Shown here: piece after piece, positions 1 to 8,343 of the stretch | Numbering within the stretch: the first letter of the stretch is position 1 | How the letters are laid out: the number at the start of each line of letters is the position of its first letter | NCBI GenBank assembly: GCA_949285425.1 | Contig: CASEAJ010000081.1 | Coordinates: forward strand, 1 to 53,285 | Direction: 5' to 3' | Length of the DNA stretch: 53,285 bases | DNA from: an uncultured Porphyromonadaceae bacterium | GTDB taxonomy: Bacteria; Bacteroidota; Bacteroidia; Bacteroidales; Paludibacteraceae | Made by a program: the position numbers and the translations under genes | The notes under the pieces: model-generated | What the model saw: only the letters and a program-made list of their open reading frames with translations | Database searches by the model: none | What the model was told of the DNA's origin: nothing

Positions 1-13
1 CCTCCTAGGAGGC

Positions 14-133
14 TTATAGCAATGAAAAAAACAATGTGAAAGGAATAAAATCTTCAAAAGTAAGTTGGAGAACTCCTATTCCTAGAAAAATCACAATGAC
101 TGCAATTGAAATAAAAACAATAAAAGAGGCCAT
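14..133 (-). CDS. Possible 39-residue hydrophobic peptide
   Basis: A short reading frame starts at ATG (complement of 131-133) and stops at TAA (complement of 14-16). The predicted peptide begins MASFIVFISIAVIVIFLG and is almost entirely hydrophobic, which would suit a single membrane helix. It lies downstream of the LRR gene on the same strand, and its start codon falls inside the hairpin at 123-160. No family is recognised. AT-rich DNA easily produces such frames by chance, so this is only a candidate small membrane protein. Confidence 0.2.
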   Translation of the reverse strand: MASFIVFISIAVIVIFLGIGVLQLTFEDFIPFTLFFSLL

Positions 134-160
134 CTCTAGTTTATTTTGAGACAGCCTCTT
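123..160 (-). terminator. Hairpin downstream of the LRR gene
   Basis: Read on the minus strand, AAGAGGC and GCCTCTTTT form the two sides of a stem with a loop of more than 20 nt. The second arm runs into a T tract, so it could terminate transcription of the LRR gene ending at 181. The long loop makes this weaker than the other terminators in the window. Confidence 0.35.
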
Positions 161-163
161 CTG

Positions 164-175
164 AATTTTGGACAG
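164..175 (-). repeat. 12-bp motif shared in inverted orientation with the right end of the window
   Basis: The complement reads CTGTCCAAAATT, which recurs on the plus strand at 53,150-53,161. Both copies point outward from the window. This would fit terminal repeats of the same insertion sequence type lying just beyond each end, but no transposase is visible. Confidence 0.25.
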
Positions 176-180
176 TTCCT

Positions 181-1443
181 TTATTTTACCGCAACTTTAG
201 CACTTTCGTTTCCGTTCTTGATGATGTAAGCTCCCGGCTGTGAAAGAGTGAATCTTTTTTCATTTGTGCGATAAATGCATTGACCGTTCATGTTGTATAC
301 CTGCGTACCTGCTTTTGCAGCGTCATCACTTATGTTGAGTATGATTTCGCGGCCCGATACTTCTATGTTGTCGGTCCAGACAGTCAGTTCGGTAATTCCG
401 GTTGTCGGGGAATCTCCGGCTTCCTGCAGGTTGATGAAGACATTCCAGAATTCATTTGCTTTGTATAGGTCCAAACAACCTTGGGGTACATAGACCGGAA
501 TGTCAGTAGGAACGCTTTTAAATGAATTTGCTGTTATTTCAGGGGGTGTTGTTGCCAATACTTCCATTTTTACCACACCACTGCAATATTCAAAGGCATT
601 TGAGCCTATAGTAGTCACATTTTCAGGAATGGTTAATTCAGTTAACGGTTTGCATCCGCTGAAGGCATAATTGCTTATTTGGGTCAGCGTGCTGGGTAAT
701 GTGAGGTCTGATAATACTTTGCATTGGCAAAAAGCGGATGCACCGATAACTTTTACACCTTCCGAAATAATGGCGGTGTTCAACAGGCTACAATAGATAA
801 AGGCATTGTTTCCTATCGTTTCCACATTACTGGGGATTGTTATGCTTGTCAAAGCCTTGCATCCTTCAAATGCGTTGTTACCTAATAGGGAAAGACTGTC
901 GGGAAGTGTTATGCCACTTAAAACTGTACATCTTTGAAAGGCGGCAGACCCTATTTCTGTCATTTCATTTGGCAAGTTGATGGAATTCAACAAGGCGCAT
1001 TCCTGAAAAGCGTTGGCACCTATTTTCCTGACTCCAGTTCCCAATTCAACTGTGGTCAGGTTTCCGCACTTTTTAAAGGCTGAACTTCCAATGTTTTCGA
1101 CTCCGGCTGGAATTTTGATGGAAGTAAGGCCGGTACAGCCATCGAAAGCATTCGACCCTAAACCGGTCATGTTTTCGGGAAAGGTTATATCTGTTAGGTC
1201 TACGCAGTTCTGAAAAGCTTTTTCTCCGATGTCGGTAACGGTGTAGGTGATACCTGCATTTTCAATGGTGGTTGGAATTACGACAGAGCCGCTGTACAGA
1301 TTATCGCCAAATGTAACGGTGGCGGTGGGAGGTTCTTCTGACAGAATGTTGTAGTAGATGTTTTCTTTTTCAAAGTCATAGGCGTAAACTTGCATGCTGA
1401 CAGCAGCACATAAGCTGGCCCAAAGAATTTTTTTCGTTTTCAT
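181..1443 (-). CDS. BspA-like leucine-rich repeat surface protein with T9SS tail
   Basis: A 420-residue secreted protein. A signal peptide (MKTKKILWASLCAAVSMQVY) is followed by about a dozen tandem repeats of roughly 23 residues with the pattern IGxxAFxxCxxLTxIxIP, typical of the LRR_5/BspA family. The last 75 or so residues (VYNMNGQCIYR, then PGAYIIKNG and a basic end) resemble a type IX secretion sorting domain, so surface display is likely. BspA-like proteins generally mediate adhesion or ligand binding; the ligand here is unknown. The start at 1443 is preferred over an upstream codon at 1542 because a hairpin at 1478-1516 would otherwise lie inside the gene. It is the last gene of the minus-strand block and may be a separate unit from the glycoside hydrolases upstream. 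Confidence 0.85.
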   Translation of the reverse strand: MKTKKILWASLCAAVSMQVYAYDFEKENIYYNILSEEPPTATVTFGDNLYSGSVVIPTTIENAGITYTVTDIGEKAFQNCVDLTDITFPENMTGLGSNAFDGCTGLTSIKIPAGVENIGSSAFKKCGNLTTVELGTGVRKIGANAFQECALLNSINLPNEMTEIGSAAFQRCTVLSGITLPDSLSLLGNNAFEGCKALTSITIPSNVETIGNNAFIYCSLLNTAIISEGVKVIGASAFCQCKVLSDLTLPSTLTQISNYAFSGCKPLTELTIPENVTTIGSNAFEYCSGVVKMEVLATTPPEITANSFKSVPTDIPVYVPQGCLDLYKANEFWNVFINLQEAGDSPTTGITELTVWTDNIEVSGREIILNISDDAAKAGTQVYNMNGQCIYRTNEKRFTLSQPGAYIIKNGNESAKVAVK

Positions 1444-1477
1444 AATAATTGTGTATTTATGGTTTTTTATTTTGTAA

Positions 1478-1516
1478 AGGGATGTGTCCAAAATAATGAT
1501 TTTAGGCACATCCCCT
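1478..1516 (-). terminator. Terminator hairpin after the GH5 gene
   Basis: On the minus strand GGGATGTG pairs with CACATCCC around a loop of about 15 nt, followed by TTT and an A/T-rich stretch. It sits between the GH5 stop (1591) and the LRR start (1443). The same stem sequence occurs in the terminator at 12,297-12,336. Confidence 0.6.
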
Positions 1517-1590
1517 TGTTGTGTTATGCAAACATTGTACAAAACAGAGACAGGATAAAGAGAATTGTTCTGTCTTGTGCAATAGATTGT

Positions 1591-4500
1591 TTACTGTTTG
1601 GTAATGCGTGAAATGGCAATATTACCATCCGATTGCACAGCCTGTAGAATGTAATTTCCACTTGTCAGTTCAGTTACATCAACTGTTCCTTGAGCGGAGT
1701 TCAATTGCTTTTCAAGAAGCATTTGACCGAACAGATTGTAAACCTTCACGGTTTCAATAACCCCATCGCCTTGTACGGTTACCTTGTCGGTGACAGGATT
1801 GGGATATACTGTCAGGTTGTTGTGCAAGGAGGTGGGTTGTTGTATTCCGCTTTCATCTTCCCAACCTTCATGGAAATTGGTGATGTATTTTTCCATGATG
1901 AGCATGGTCGATTTTTCGTCACAATAATTCTTGTCTGGAGATACGCTTAAATGGTTCTTTTCATAGAAGTAACCCGCACACCAGATAGTTGCAGTCAATT
2001 GATTCTGTTTCAAATAAGAAAATACCGAGTCAATCAATACCATGTAGCGCTCATCCGAATGTTCCGCACCGTTGTAAGGAACACCGAATTCACCCAGCAT
2101 GCCTCGTTTCCCTTTTTCTTTCAGCCAGTTGACAAATGGGTCGAGACGTGTTTTGTATACTTTCGGATCTTTTATTTCCGTGTCGTAGTCTTTTTGGTAA
2201 GTTCCGCTGTTGTCGCTGTCAAAGTAGCAGTGAGCTTGATATATGATGTTGTTGCCAATCGGGTCAGTCAGGTTTTCCAGTCCGGCGGCATTGCTTGGCC
2301 AGCCTCCGGCTGCCGAGTAGTTCTTGCCTTCTACCACGATGGCAGCTTTGGTATCCACTTTGCGAACTTCATCAATAACGCGCTGATAGCAAACTCTCAA
2401 ACCTTCCAGGTCAACACCTTTCGGTTCGTTTTGCAAGTCATATCCCCAAATGTTGCTGTAGTCCTTGAATTCGTTAGCCAATTTTACCCATACATCGACA
2501 AATGCATCACGCAAGTCACGTTCACCCGGTTCATCTGCTACTTTCCAGGGACCATAATTTTGATTGGTTTCACTGATCCATGTTTTGTAACGTCCATCGA
2601 GTTGGAATATGGTGTCGGGAGCAGTTCCATTATGTCTGATGGTGTATTCGGCATAGTCATGCATGTCGAGCATCACCCACATGCCAAGACGTTCGGCTTC
2701 TTCGATGACTGCTTTCATGGCGTTGATATCTGCCATATTGAGTTCACCGTATAATTCACGTTGTATACGTCTCCAACGGAATGGGAAGCGGAACAGTTTT
2801 ACACCTTTGGCATTGAAGTACCACAAGTCTTCCATTTTAGGCATGGCATAATCTGTGTTCAATGTGCCGGGGACATTACCACCCGATGCAGAAGATAGAT
2901 TTACTCCGAGGAACGGTTGTCTGCGTGGAGGCAGTTTGCCGTCTTCTTTGTTGAATATGCCGGTGCAGGGTTCTTCTGTACTGCCACAGTCAGGAGCCAA
3001 ATTACTTATCGGTTCACCTTTGTAGGCGAAAATGTTGTCCAGATAGACTTCCATAGCCGGATAACCACCTTCGCGGAATCGTAATACGTAGGTTTTTGTC
3101 AGGTCGAGTTTTTCGCTGTAATGGCACAATGGTACACTGAATGAAACCCATTTGCCAGGTGTCAGCGGTACAGCTGCCGCAGTCGGATTCAGCTGGTCTC
3201 CTTCTTTTTCGTGCATCCAAAGTGTAACTGTGAGCGGTTTGTTCGTTGCATCGAGCGGACTCATCAGGTAGGCACTGAAATGCAGGTATTCCATGTCGCT
3301 CAAGTCCATTGTGGTGCTGTTCTTGTGAATTTTAAACGGATAGTCGTTCCAATTGGTCAGGTGGATGGTTTTGTTGCCAGGCACAATTTCTACAAATTCG
3401 CGTGCCTGGTTCTTATTTTGTCCGTAATCCATCAAGTTACCATTTGCGTCTGTATCGGTCATGCCGAACTCGCTATCCTGGTATCCTTCATCTTCGAACT
3501 GTTCGCAGAAGATGGATTTTACATTGGCTTTGTCTAAACCGCTGATGGTAGGCACATCGGTCGGTGGAACCAGTTCTTCCGGTTCTTGATAATAGGCGTA
3601 TATGTTGTCGACATAGAAAGTTCCATCGCCTTTGAATTGCATCATAATGATGCCGTTCATTTTTAACCGATCGGTCATAGAAGCAAATTCGCCCAATGGA
3701 ACATCAATGCTAACCCATTCCCCGGCTTTCATTTCCGGCCAGTAGAAATTTTGCATGTATTCAAATGTCTTTCCATCCCAATGGTTGCTGTTTAATCCGA
3801 ATTCAAAATTGCCGGCAGTTCCTTCTCCTCCGTCACCTTTCCAATATACATCCATGTGGATATAATTATAGGCAGATATGTTCCACACTGAGATGTTGAC
3901 CCCTGCTGTACTCAATTTGGCAAGTTCCATTACTTTTTGTTCAGGAGCAGATTTGTAGCCAATCAATTTGGCCATTATATTGCCTGCATATCCTACGGGA
4001 ATCGGATCTTCTTTAATTACTCGTGGATAGGTGTCGCTGAATACGCTGGTCACGACATCTGCGTTTTGTGTAGGAGTAGGGGCTACTGGGATATCGACTG
4101 TAGCGACAAAATCTTCTTTTTCTCCATAAGCATAGATGTTGTCAATATAATATTTTCCTGTATTTTCCCCCTTGAATCGCATACATTGCATGTTGGCTCC
4201 ATCACCAAGACCTGCTTTTAAGAATTCGACGAAAGGAACTTCTACTGTGTTCCACTGTCCTCCAGTGACTGTGGGCCATTCATATCCGCTTAACCAGGTT
4301 AAATTGTTGTTGAAAGCAAGTCCCAGTCCAAATGAGAATTTCCCGGTTTTTTCCGGCCATACATCGATACGGATAGTACCTTTTTTCTGGGCTTCCCAAC
4401 CCGTAGTGAAAACGGCGTGACTGTTTCCTTGTGATGCAAGAATGGCATCGTCCGTACCTGCGATTGTGGTTTTTGTTACGGCAAAATCACCTCCCCAAGG

Positions 4501-4668
4501 TTGTGGTTCCGGTTTACACTTGGTTGTGTAATGGTCGCTGAACAACACAGCCACATCTGTGGCATCTTGTGTTGGGGTTGGTGCAGCCGTGGTTGGCTGT
4601 GCATAGCTTGCCGATACTCCGGCAAGGAGTAGGGCACTAAACAAACATGTTTTTAGCTTTTTGTTCAT
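1591..4668 (-). CDS. Secreted multimodular GH5 endoglucanase-like enzyme with T9SS sorting domain
   Basis: A 1025-residue protein. After a signal peptide ending near SYAQ come three beta-sandwich-like modules (about 25-195, 197-372 and 373-560), each opening with a PTPTxxAxDVxxxFSD-type motif and ending with YxDNIYAY. They look like carbohydrate-binding modules but belong to no family I can name. A GH5 TIM-barrel domain follows (about 585-935), with the acid/base glutamate E748 in LQNEPK and the nucleophile E860 in GMLGEFG. Residues 945-1025 form a T9SS type A sorting domain (VYPNPVTDKV, VYNLFGQML). The expected role is endo-cleavage of a beta-glucan-like backbone at or outside the cell surface. 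The first module closely resembles that of the protein encoded at 4784-6142. The exact polymer is inferred from neighbouring genes: a decorated cellulosic backbone. Confidence 0.88.
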   Translation of the reverse strand: MNKKLKTCLFSALLLAGVSASYAQPTTAAPTPTQDATDVAVLFSDHYTTKCKPEPQPWGGDFAVTKTTIAGTDDAILASQGNSHAVFTTGWEAQKKGTIRIDVWPEKTGKFSFGLGLAFNNNLTWLSGYEWPTVTGGQWNTVEVPFVEFLKAGLGDGANMQCMRFKGENTGKYYIDNIYAYGEKEDFVATVDIPVAPTPTQNADVVTSVFSDTYPRVIKEDPIPVGYAGNIMAKLIGYKSAPEQKVMELAKLSTAGVNISVWNISAYNYIHMDVYWKGDGGEGTAGNFEFGLNSNHWDGKTFEYMQNFYWPEMKAGEWVSIDVPLGEFASMTDRLKMNGIIMMQFKGDGTFYVDNIYAYYQEPEELVPPTDVPTISGLDKANVKSIFCEQFEDEGYQDSEFGMTDTDANGNLMDYGQNKNQAREFVEIVPGNKTIHLTNWNDYPFKIHKNSTTMDLSDMEYLHFSAYLMSPLDATNKPLTVTLWMHEKEGDQLNPTAAAVPLTPGKWVSFSVPLCHYSEKLDLTKTYVLRFREGGYPAMEVYLDNIFAYKGEPISNLAPDCGSTEEPCTGIFNKEDGKLPPRRQPFLGVNLSSASGGNVPGTLNTDYAMPKMEDLWYFNAKGVKLFRFPFRWRRIQRELYGELNMADINAMKAVIEEAERLGMWVMLDMHDYAEYTIRHNGTAPDTIFQLDGRYKTWISETNQNYGPWKVADEPGERDLRDAFVDVWVKLANEFKDYSNIWGYDLQNEPKGVDLEGLRVCYQRVIDEVRKVDTKAAIVVEGKNYSAAGGWPSNAAGLENLTDPIGNNIIYQAHCYFDSDNSGTYQKDYDTEIKDPKVYKTRLDPFVNWLKEKGKRGMLGEFGVPYNGAEHSDERYMVLIDSVFSYLKQNQLTATIWCAGYFYEKNHLSVSPDKNYCDEKSTMLIMEKYITNFHEGWEDESGIQQPTSLHNNLTVYPNPVTDKVTVQGDGVIETVKVYNLFGQMLLEKQLNSAQGTVDVTELTSGNYILQAVQSDGNIAISRITKQ

Positions 4669-4723
4669 GTTGAAGAATGGAATAAATTATTAAATAATGA
4701 CAATTAAAAAGTTCGGAGGAAAA

Positions 4724-4771
4724 CAAAAAGGTGAAAAGCAGATGTTTTAAATCTCCCTTTTCGCCTTTTTG
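4724..4771 (-). terminator. Intrinsic terminator after the two-module protein
   Basis: On the minus strand a 15-bp stem (CAAAAAGGCGAAAAG with CTTTTCACCTTTTTG, one G-T pair) is followed directly by TTTTC. It lies between the stop at 4784 and the next gene start at 4668, so it probably reduces read-through into the GH5 gene. Confidence 0.7.
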
Positions 4772-4783
4772 CATATGACTATT

Positions 4784-6142
4784 TTATTTTATAATGTGCG
4801 TGCTGGCTTTTTGCCCATTGGCAAGTGTGGCTATTACGACATAGCTGCCCGTCGGCAGAGTGGTAAGGTCAACTTGTACGGAAAAACCATTGGTTGTGTT
4901 AACCATGACTTGTTGTCCTGTCATGTTATAAATGTTAACATTTTCAATTTTTTCAATGGCATGTAAGGTAAGCTGGTTGTCCTTGAGAGTCTGTTGCAGT
5001 TGTACGGTAGCAAGTCCCGTGATAGGTGGAATTTCGTTCATGAAAGCATAAAGATTGTCCACATAGAAGTGTCCTAATCCCCGGAAGCGTATCATGATGA
5101 TTCCGCCGTTAGCAGCTGCTATTTCTGGAATCTTTAAGAAAGGAGCTACCGGAACATTGATGCCAACCCATTTATTGGGCGGTAATTGTGGCCATATAAA
5201 ATCATCTTCCGTCAGCCAAAGGAATCTTTTCCCCTTCCAACCATCATCCGAATTCTCAATCAATCCAAATTCAAAGTCTACGGGATCGACCATGCCTTCT
5301 GCTGCAGCATAATAAACATCTACATGGATGCTGTCATAGGAGCGTAAGTCCAAGGTAGAAATGTTTACTCCACTACCACCATCACCGGTTACAGATGTGA
5401 TGGTGCCAAGGTCAAGCACTTCCTGCTCACGGTCACTTTCATAGGGACGTACGGCACACAGCGAGGTTCCGGCATAGCTTACGCCTACCACACCGTTTTT
5501 CAGATAGGACTCATAGCTGTCACTGAATGCACTGAGTACGCCCTCTGCCGGGTAGGTGGGGGTAGGAGCTACGGGTATATCGGCTGTGATGACGTATTCT
5601 TCTTTCGGGCCGAAAGCATAGATGTTGTCCACCCAATATTCTCCGCTGCCTTTAAAACGGATTCCTTGAACATTGCTCTCAGTATTAAGTCCAACTTTCA
5701 CAAATTCGACTACCGGTATTTCCACAGAGTTCCATTGCCCAGCTGTCAGTTTTGGCCAATTGTACTCATTTAACCAATTCACTTCATTGTTGAAATTGTT
5801 TCCTATTCCGAAACTGAATGTACCAGTTGTGGCAGGCCATATGTCAACATGGATAGTTCCTTTGTTTTGTGCACTCCAACCGGTAGTGAAAATGGCATCA
5901 CATGTATTTGTAATTGCTAAAATGGCATCGCTTGTACCATCGATTGTAGTTTTTGTGGCACCTTTTCCCCAATTTTGTGGTTCCGGCTTGCAGTTGGTTG
6001 TATAGTGCTCACTGAATAACGCAACTACATCCGTGGCATCGTGTGTTGGAGTTGGAGCGGCAGTAGTTGGCTGTGCAAGAATGGTTTCTGTGCTCCAAAA
6101 GCATAATAGGCTGAGAATACCAATTTTTAATGTCTTGTCCAT
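4784..6142 (-). CDS. Secreted two-module carbohydrate-binding-like protein with T9SS sorting domain
   Basis: A 452-residue protein with a signal peptide ending near ILAQ. Two modules follow (about 22-195 and 197-375) of the same type as in the GH5 enzyme at 1591-4668. The first is clearly paralogous to that enzyme's first module: both start QPTTAAPTPT and share TTGWxAQxKGTI and YxDNIYA. Residues 377-452 resemble a T9SS sorting domain (NVNIYNMTGQQV, LPTGSYVVIAT). No catalytic domain is present. It could hold the polysaccharide at the cell surface or help the secreted GH5. The start is a clear ATG, and gene-sized gaps carry hairpins on both sides. Confidence 0.8.
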   Translation of the reverse strand: MDKTLKIGILSLLCFWSTETILAQPTTAAPTPTHDATDVVALFSEHYTTNCKPEPQNWGKGATKTTIDGTSDAILAITNTCDAIFTTGWSAQNKGTIHVDIWPATTGTFSFGIGNNFNNEVNWLNEYNWPKLTAGQWNSVEIPVVEFVKVGLNTESNVQGIRFKGSGEYWVDNIYAFGPKEEYVITADIPVAPTPTYPAEGVLSAFSDSYESYLKNGVVGVSYAGTSLCAVRPYESDREQEVLDLGTITSVTGDGGSGVNISTLDLRSYDSIHVDVYYAAAEGMVDPVDFEFGLIENSDDGWKGKRFLWLTEDDFIWPQLPPNKWVGINVPVAPFLKIPEIAAANGGIIMIRFRGLGHFYVDNLYAFMNEIPPITGLATVQLQQTLKDNQLTLHAIEKIENVNIYNMTGQQVMVNTTNGFSVQVDLTTLPTGSYVVIATLANGQKASTHIIK

Positions 6143-6193
6143 GATAAGTTTGTTTTAGAGTTATTTTTGTATTATGCAGTGTTAACTAAAGTA

Positions 6194-6223
6194 GGATTGA
6201 GGACTTGCTAAAGTCCTCAATCC
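6194..6223 (-). other. Perfect 13-bp hairpin between two operon genes
   Basis: GGATTGAGGACTT pairs perfectly with AAGTCCTCAATCC around a 4-nt loop. It lies between the stop at 6238 and the start at 6142. There is no strong T tract on either strand, so it may be an mRNA-stabilising or processing hairpin rather than an efficient terminator. Confidence 0.5.
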
Positions 6224-6237
6224 CGAATCCGAATGGA

Positions 6238-7179
6238 TTATTTCTTGATTTTCAAACTGCTTTTCTGGCCGTTTGCAAATTCGGCTGCTACTACATATAT
6301 GCCAGATGTAAGATCGGCAATGTCAATGCTTGCAGTGGCACTTTCTGTTGCTACAGATTTTACAACTTGTCCGGTTACATTGTACACTTGGATAGCTTTT
6401 ATGCTTTCGTCGGCACGGCAGCTTAAAGTGTTTTCTGTAGCGAAGGCTTTGAATCCATAGTTGTTATTTACGATAGAAATCCCGGTTTCCGGTTCTATTA
6501 TTTTCCCTTCTAAACATTTGGGTTCACCGTTGAACAGATAGATGTTTGTGGCGTAGATTTCACCTGCATAATCGAACAGTTCCGGTCCGTTACCTATGCG
6601 AAGCAAAGCAGCTGCAGCACCTTCCCAGTTTAAAGTAGGTTCGTTTTCCGCTTGGGTGTATTTGAGTTCAGTGAGCGGAATGTCAATAGAATACCATTTG
6701 CCCGGTTCCATACTTTCTCTTTCAATAGCAGGGAAATAACATTCCAACTGTGCTCCTGTACTGGGAACATAGAATGTTTGGAATCCGATGCGGAAGTCGG
6801 TTTCTTCATCGCAATACACATCCACATGCAGGTATGTATATGATTTTGTGTCAACATTGGGCGCAAACTGGATGGCGGACCATTCGTAGTAAGTTCCTTC
6901 CGGATCTCCTTCTTCGGTTGGTCCTTTTTTATCCATTCCGTAGAATGCTAATGCGCCCGTGCTTCCATCGGCTGTACTGGAATAATCCCATCTGGATACA
7001 GCCCCCCATTTGGGATCGCTCAATTCGTACGCTTCGCCATACACATCACAGAAAATAGGTGTCACATCTTCCGCCGGATAATCAGGTACGGGAGGTGCAT
7101 ACGTTGGTTGTCCTGCGTTCACTACGGCTGCACTGCATACTAATGCGGCTACCAGCCCAATTTTTGTAAAGGTTTTCAT
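6238..7179 (-). CDS. Secreted single-module T9SS protein, possibly carbohydrate-binding
   Basis: A 313-residue protein from the ATG at 7179; upstream in-frame codons to 7233 precede a standard signal peptide (MKTFTKIGLVAALVCSAAV) and were rejected. The mature part opens with PDYPAEDVTPIFCDVYG, a variant of the opening motif in the modules of the GH5 protein and its two-module neighbour. It ends with a T9SS-like domain (IQVYNVTGQVVKSV, LTSGIYVVAAEF, KSSLKIKK). The middle contains beta-rich segments (YLHVDVYCDEETDFRIGFQ) like those modules. It has no enzyme signature. With its neighbour it makes a pair of module-only secreted proteins within the PUL, probably glycan binders. Confidence 0.75.
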   Translation of the reverse strand: MKTFTKIGLVAALVCSAAVVNAGQPTYAPPVPDYPAEDVTPIFCDVYGEAYELSDPKWGAVSRWDYSSTADGSTGALAFYGMDKKGPTEEGDPEGTYYEWSAIQFAPNVDTKSYTYLHVDVYCDEETDFRIGFQTFYVPSTGAQLECYFPAIERESMEPGKWYSIDIPLTELKYTQAENEPTLNWEGAAAALLRIGNGPELFDYAGEIYATNIYLFNGEPKCLEGKIIEPETGISIVNNNYGFKAFATENTLSCRADESIKAIQVYNVTGQVVKSVATESATASIDIADLTSGIYVVAAEFANGQKSSLKIKK

Positions 7180-7242
7180 AATAACTAATTTTGAAATGTT
7201 AATAATTAGGTTTGTTATAATAAATTCCCGCATGACGGGTTT

Positions 7243-8304
7243 TTATTCGGTTTTTAAATAGCGGGTCAGTATTTCAACCTGGGGCATGTCGTCCTTGTAG
7301 TTGTTTTCCGGTTGCACACCAATTATGTATTTGTTCCAACGTGCGCCGGCAGCCCAATAGGTCCCGTTAATGCCTTGTTCCTGCATGTAGGCCAGCATGT
7401 GTTCCAGACACACCAGCCAGCGTTCATCGGTGGCCGGCACACCGTATTCGCCGATAAATCCACGCAGGTTGTTGGCTTTGAGCCATTTCACAAAGGGGCG
7501 TAGGCGTTCTACTCCTACGTACGGATTGGCTTTCTCTTCATCGTATGAGCGGCGGTACACACCGGAAGCGTCTTCATCAAAATAGCAATGTGCTTCGAAT
7601 ATCAGGTTGTATTGCGGGTCATACAGGTATTTCATTTCATCGCTTACTTGTTGCCAACGGTCGGCCGAACTCCACCAGTTACCGCCTACCATGATGGCTG
7701 TGGTTTCGTCAACTTGGCGTATTTCCCAAATGCAAGCCTGTGCTATTTTTGCCCAAGGTGTGCTCTCCAACATATCGTGTGGCTCGTTCATAAGTCCGTA
7801 GGCATAGATACTTTTTCTGTAATCTTTCAGTTCGGTGGCCAACTGTTTCCAAAAAGAGGACAAGGCTTCGATGGGCAGTTCTTTTTCGCCAATGATGTGA
7901 GTTGTTTCACCTACTTTTCGGCGTCCGTAGTTATGCAAGTCAAGTATGATTTTCAAATCTCTTTTTTCGGCTTCGGCCAACATTTGTTTCATGACCTCTA
8001 CTTCAGCCTTGGTCAACGGTCCGAATGCTTCGTGCTGTATACGTTCCCATTTGAAAGGTACGCGCAGCAATGTGAGTTTTTTTGACTGCCAATAGTCCAG
8101 GTCGGCGGTCGTGGGATAGAAATAATCCTTGTTTACTTCGCCCGGCATTTTCGAACCGTGTCCGAATTCAGCTCCGGCCAGGTTGACCCCAAACGGCAGC
8201 CCGCTTTGGGCAAACGCTGTCATGGAGAAAAAAAGTAATGTGCAGGTCGCGATGTTCCTGAAGGTACTTGCGTACTTGTTGAAGAAAATGGAGTGTCTTT
8301 TCAT
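7243..8304 (-). CDS. GH5 family cellulase-like glycoside hydrolase
   Basis: A 353-residue protein with an N-terminal signal peptide (hydrophobic CTLLFFSMTAFAQ) and a single GH5 domain. The predicted acid/base is E174 in LMNEPHD and the nucleophile E286 in FIGEYGV. The domain resembles the GH5 domain of the larger enzyme at 1591-4668 (both have GVNL near the start, FxWxRIQ and AHCYFD), so the two are related. It has no binding modules and no T9SS tail, and is therefore probably periplasmic, where it would trim imported oligosaccharides. It lies 63 bp upstream of the T9SS gene at 7179 and 39 bp downstream of GH92, suggesting one transcript. Confidence 0.87.
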   Translation of the reverse strand: MKRHSIFFNKYASTFRNIATCTLLFFSMTAFAQSGLPFGVNLAGAEFGHGSKMPGEVNKDYFYPTTADLDYWQSKKLTLLRVPFKWERIQHEAFGPLTKAEVEVMKQMLAEAEKRDLKIILDLHNYGRRKVGETTHIIGEKELPIEALSSFWKQLATELKDYRKSIYAYGLMNEPHDMLESTPWAKIAQACIWEIRQVDETTAIMVGGNWWSSADRWQQVSDEMKYLYDPQYNLIFEAHCYFDEDASGVYRRSYDEEKANPYVGVERLRPFVKWLKANNLRGFIGEYGVPATDERWLVCLEHMLAYMQEQGINGTYWAAGARWNKYIIGVQPENNYKDDMPQVEILTRYLKTE

Positions 8305-8343
8305 AAATTTTTTTGTTGTTTGTTATTTGTTGTTTTTATGTTT

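Noticed and set aside
1444..1542. Upstream start for the LRR protein
   Set aside because: It would place a terminator hairpin in the coding region and precede a normal signal peptide.
1951..2754. 267-residue plus-strand frame
   Set aside because: It lies opposite the GH5 catalytic domain, whose active-site motifs fix the true strand.
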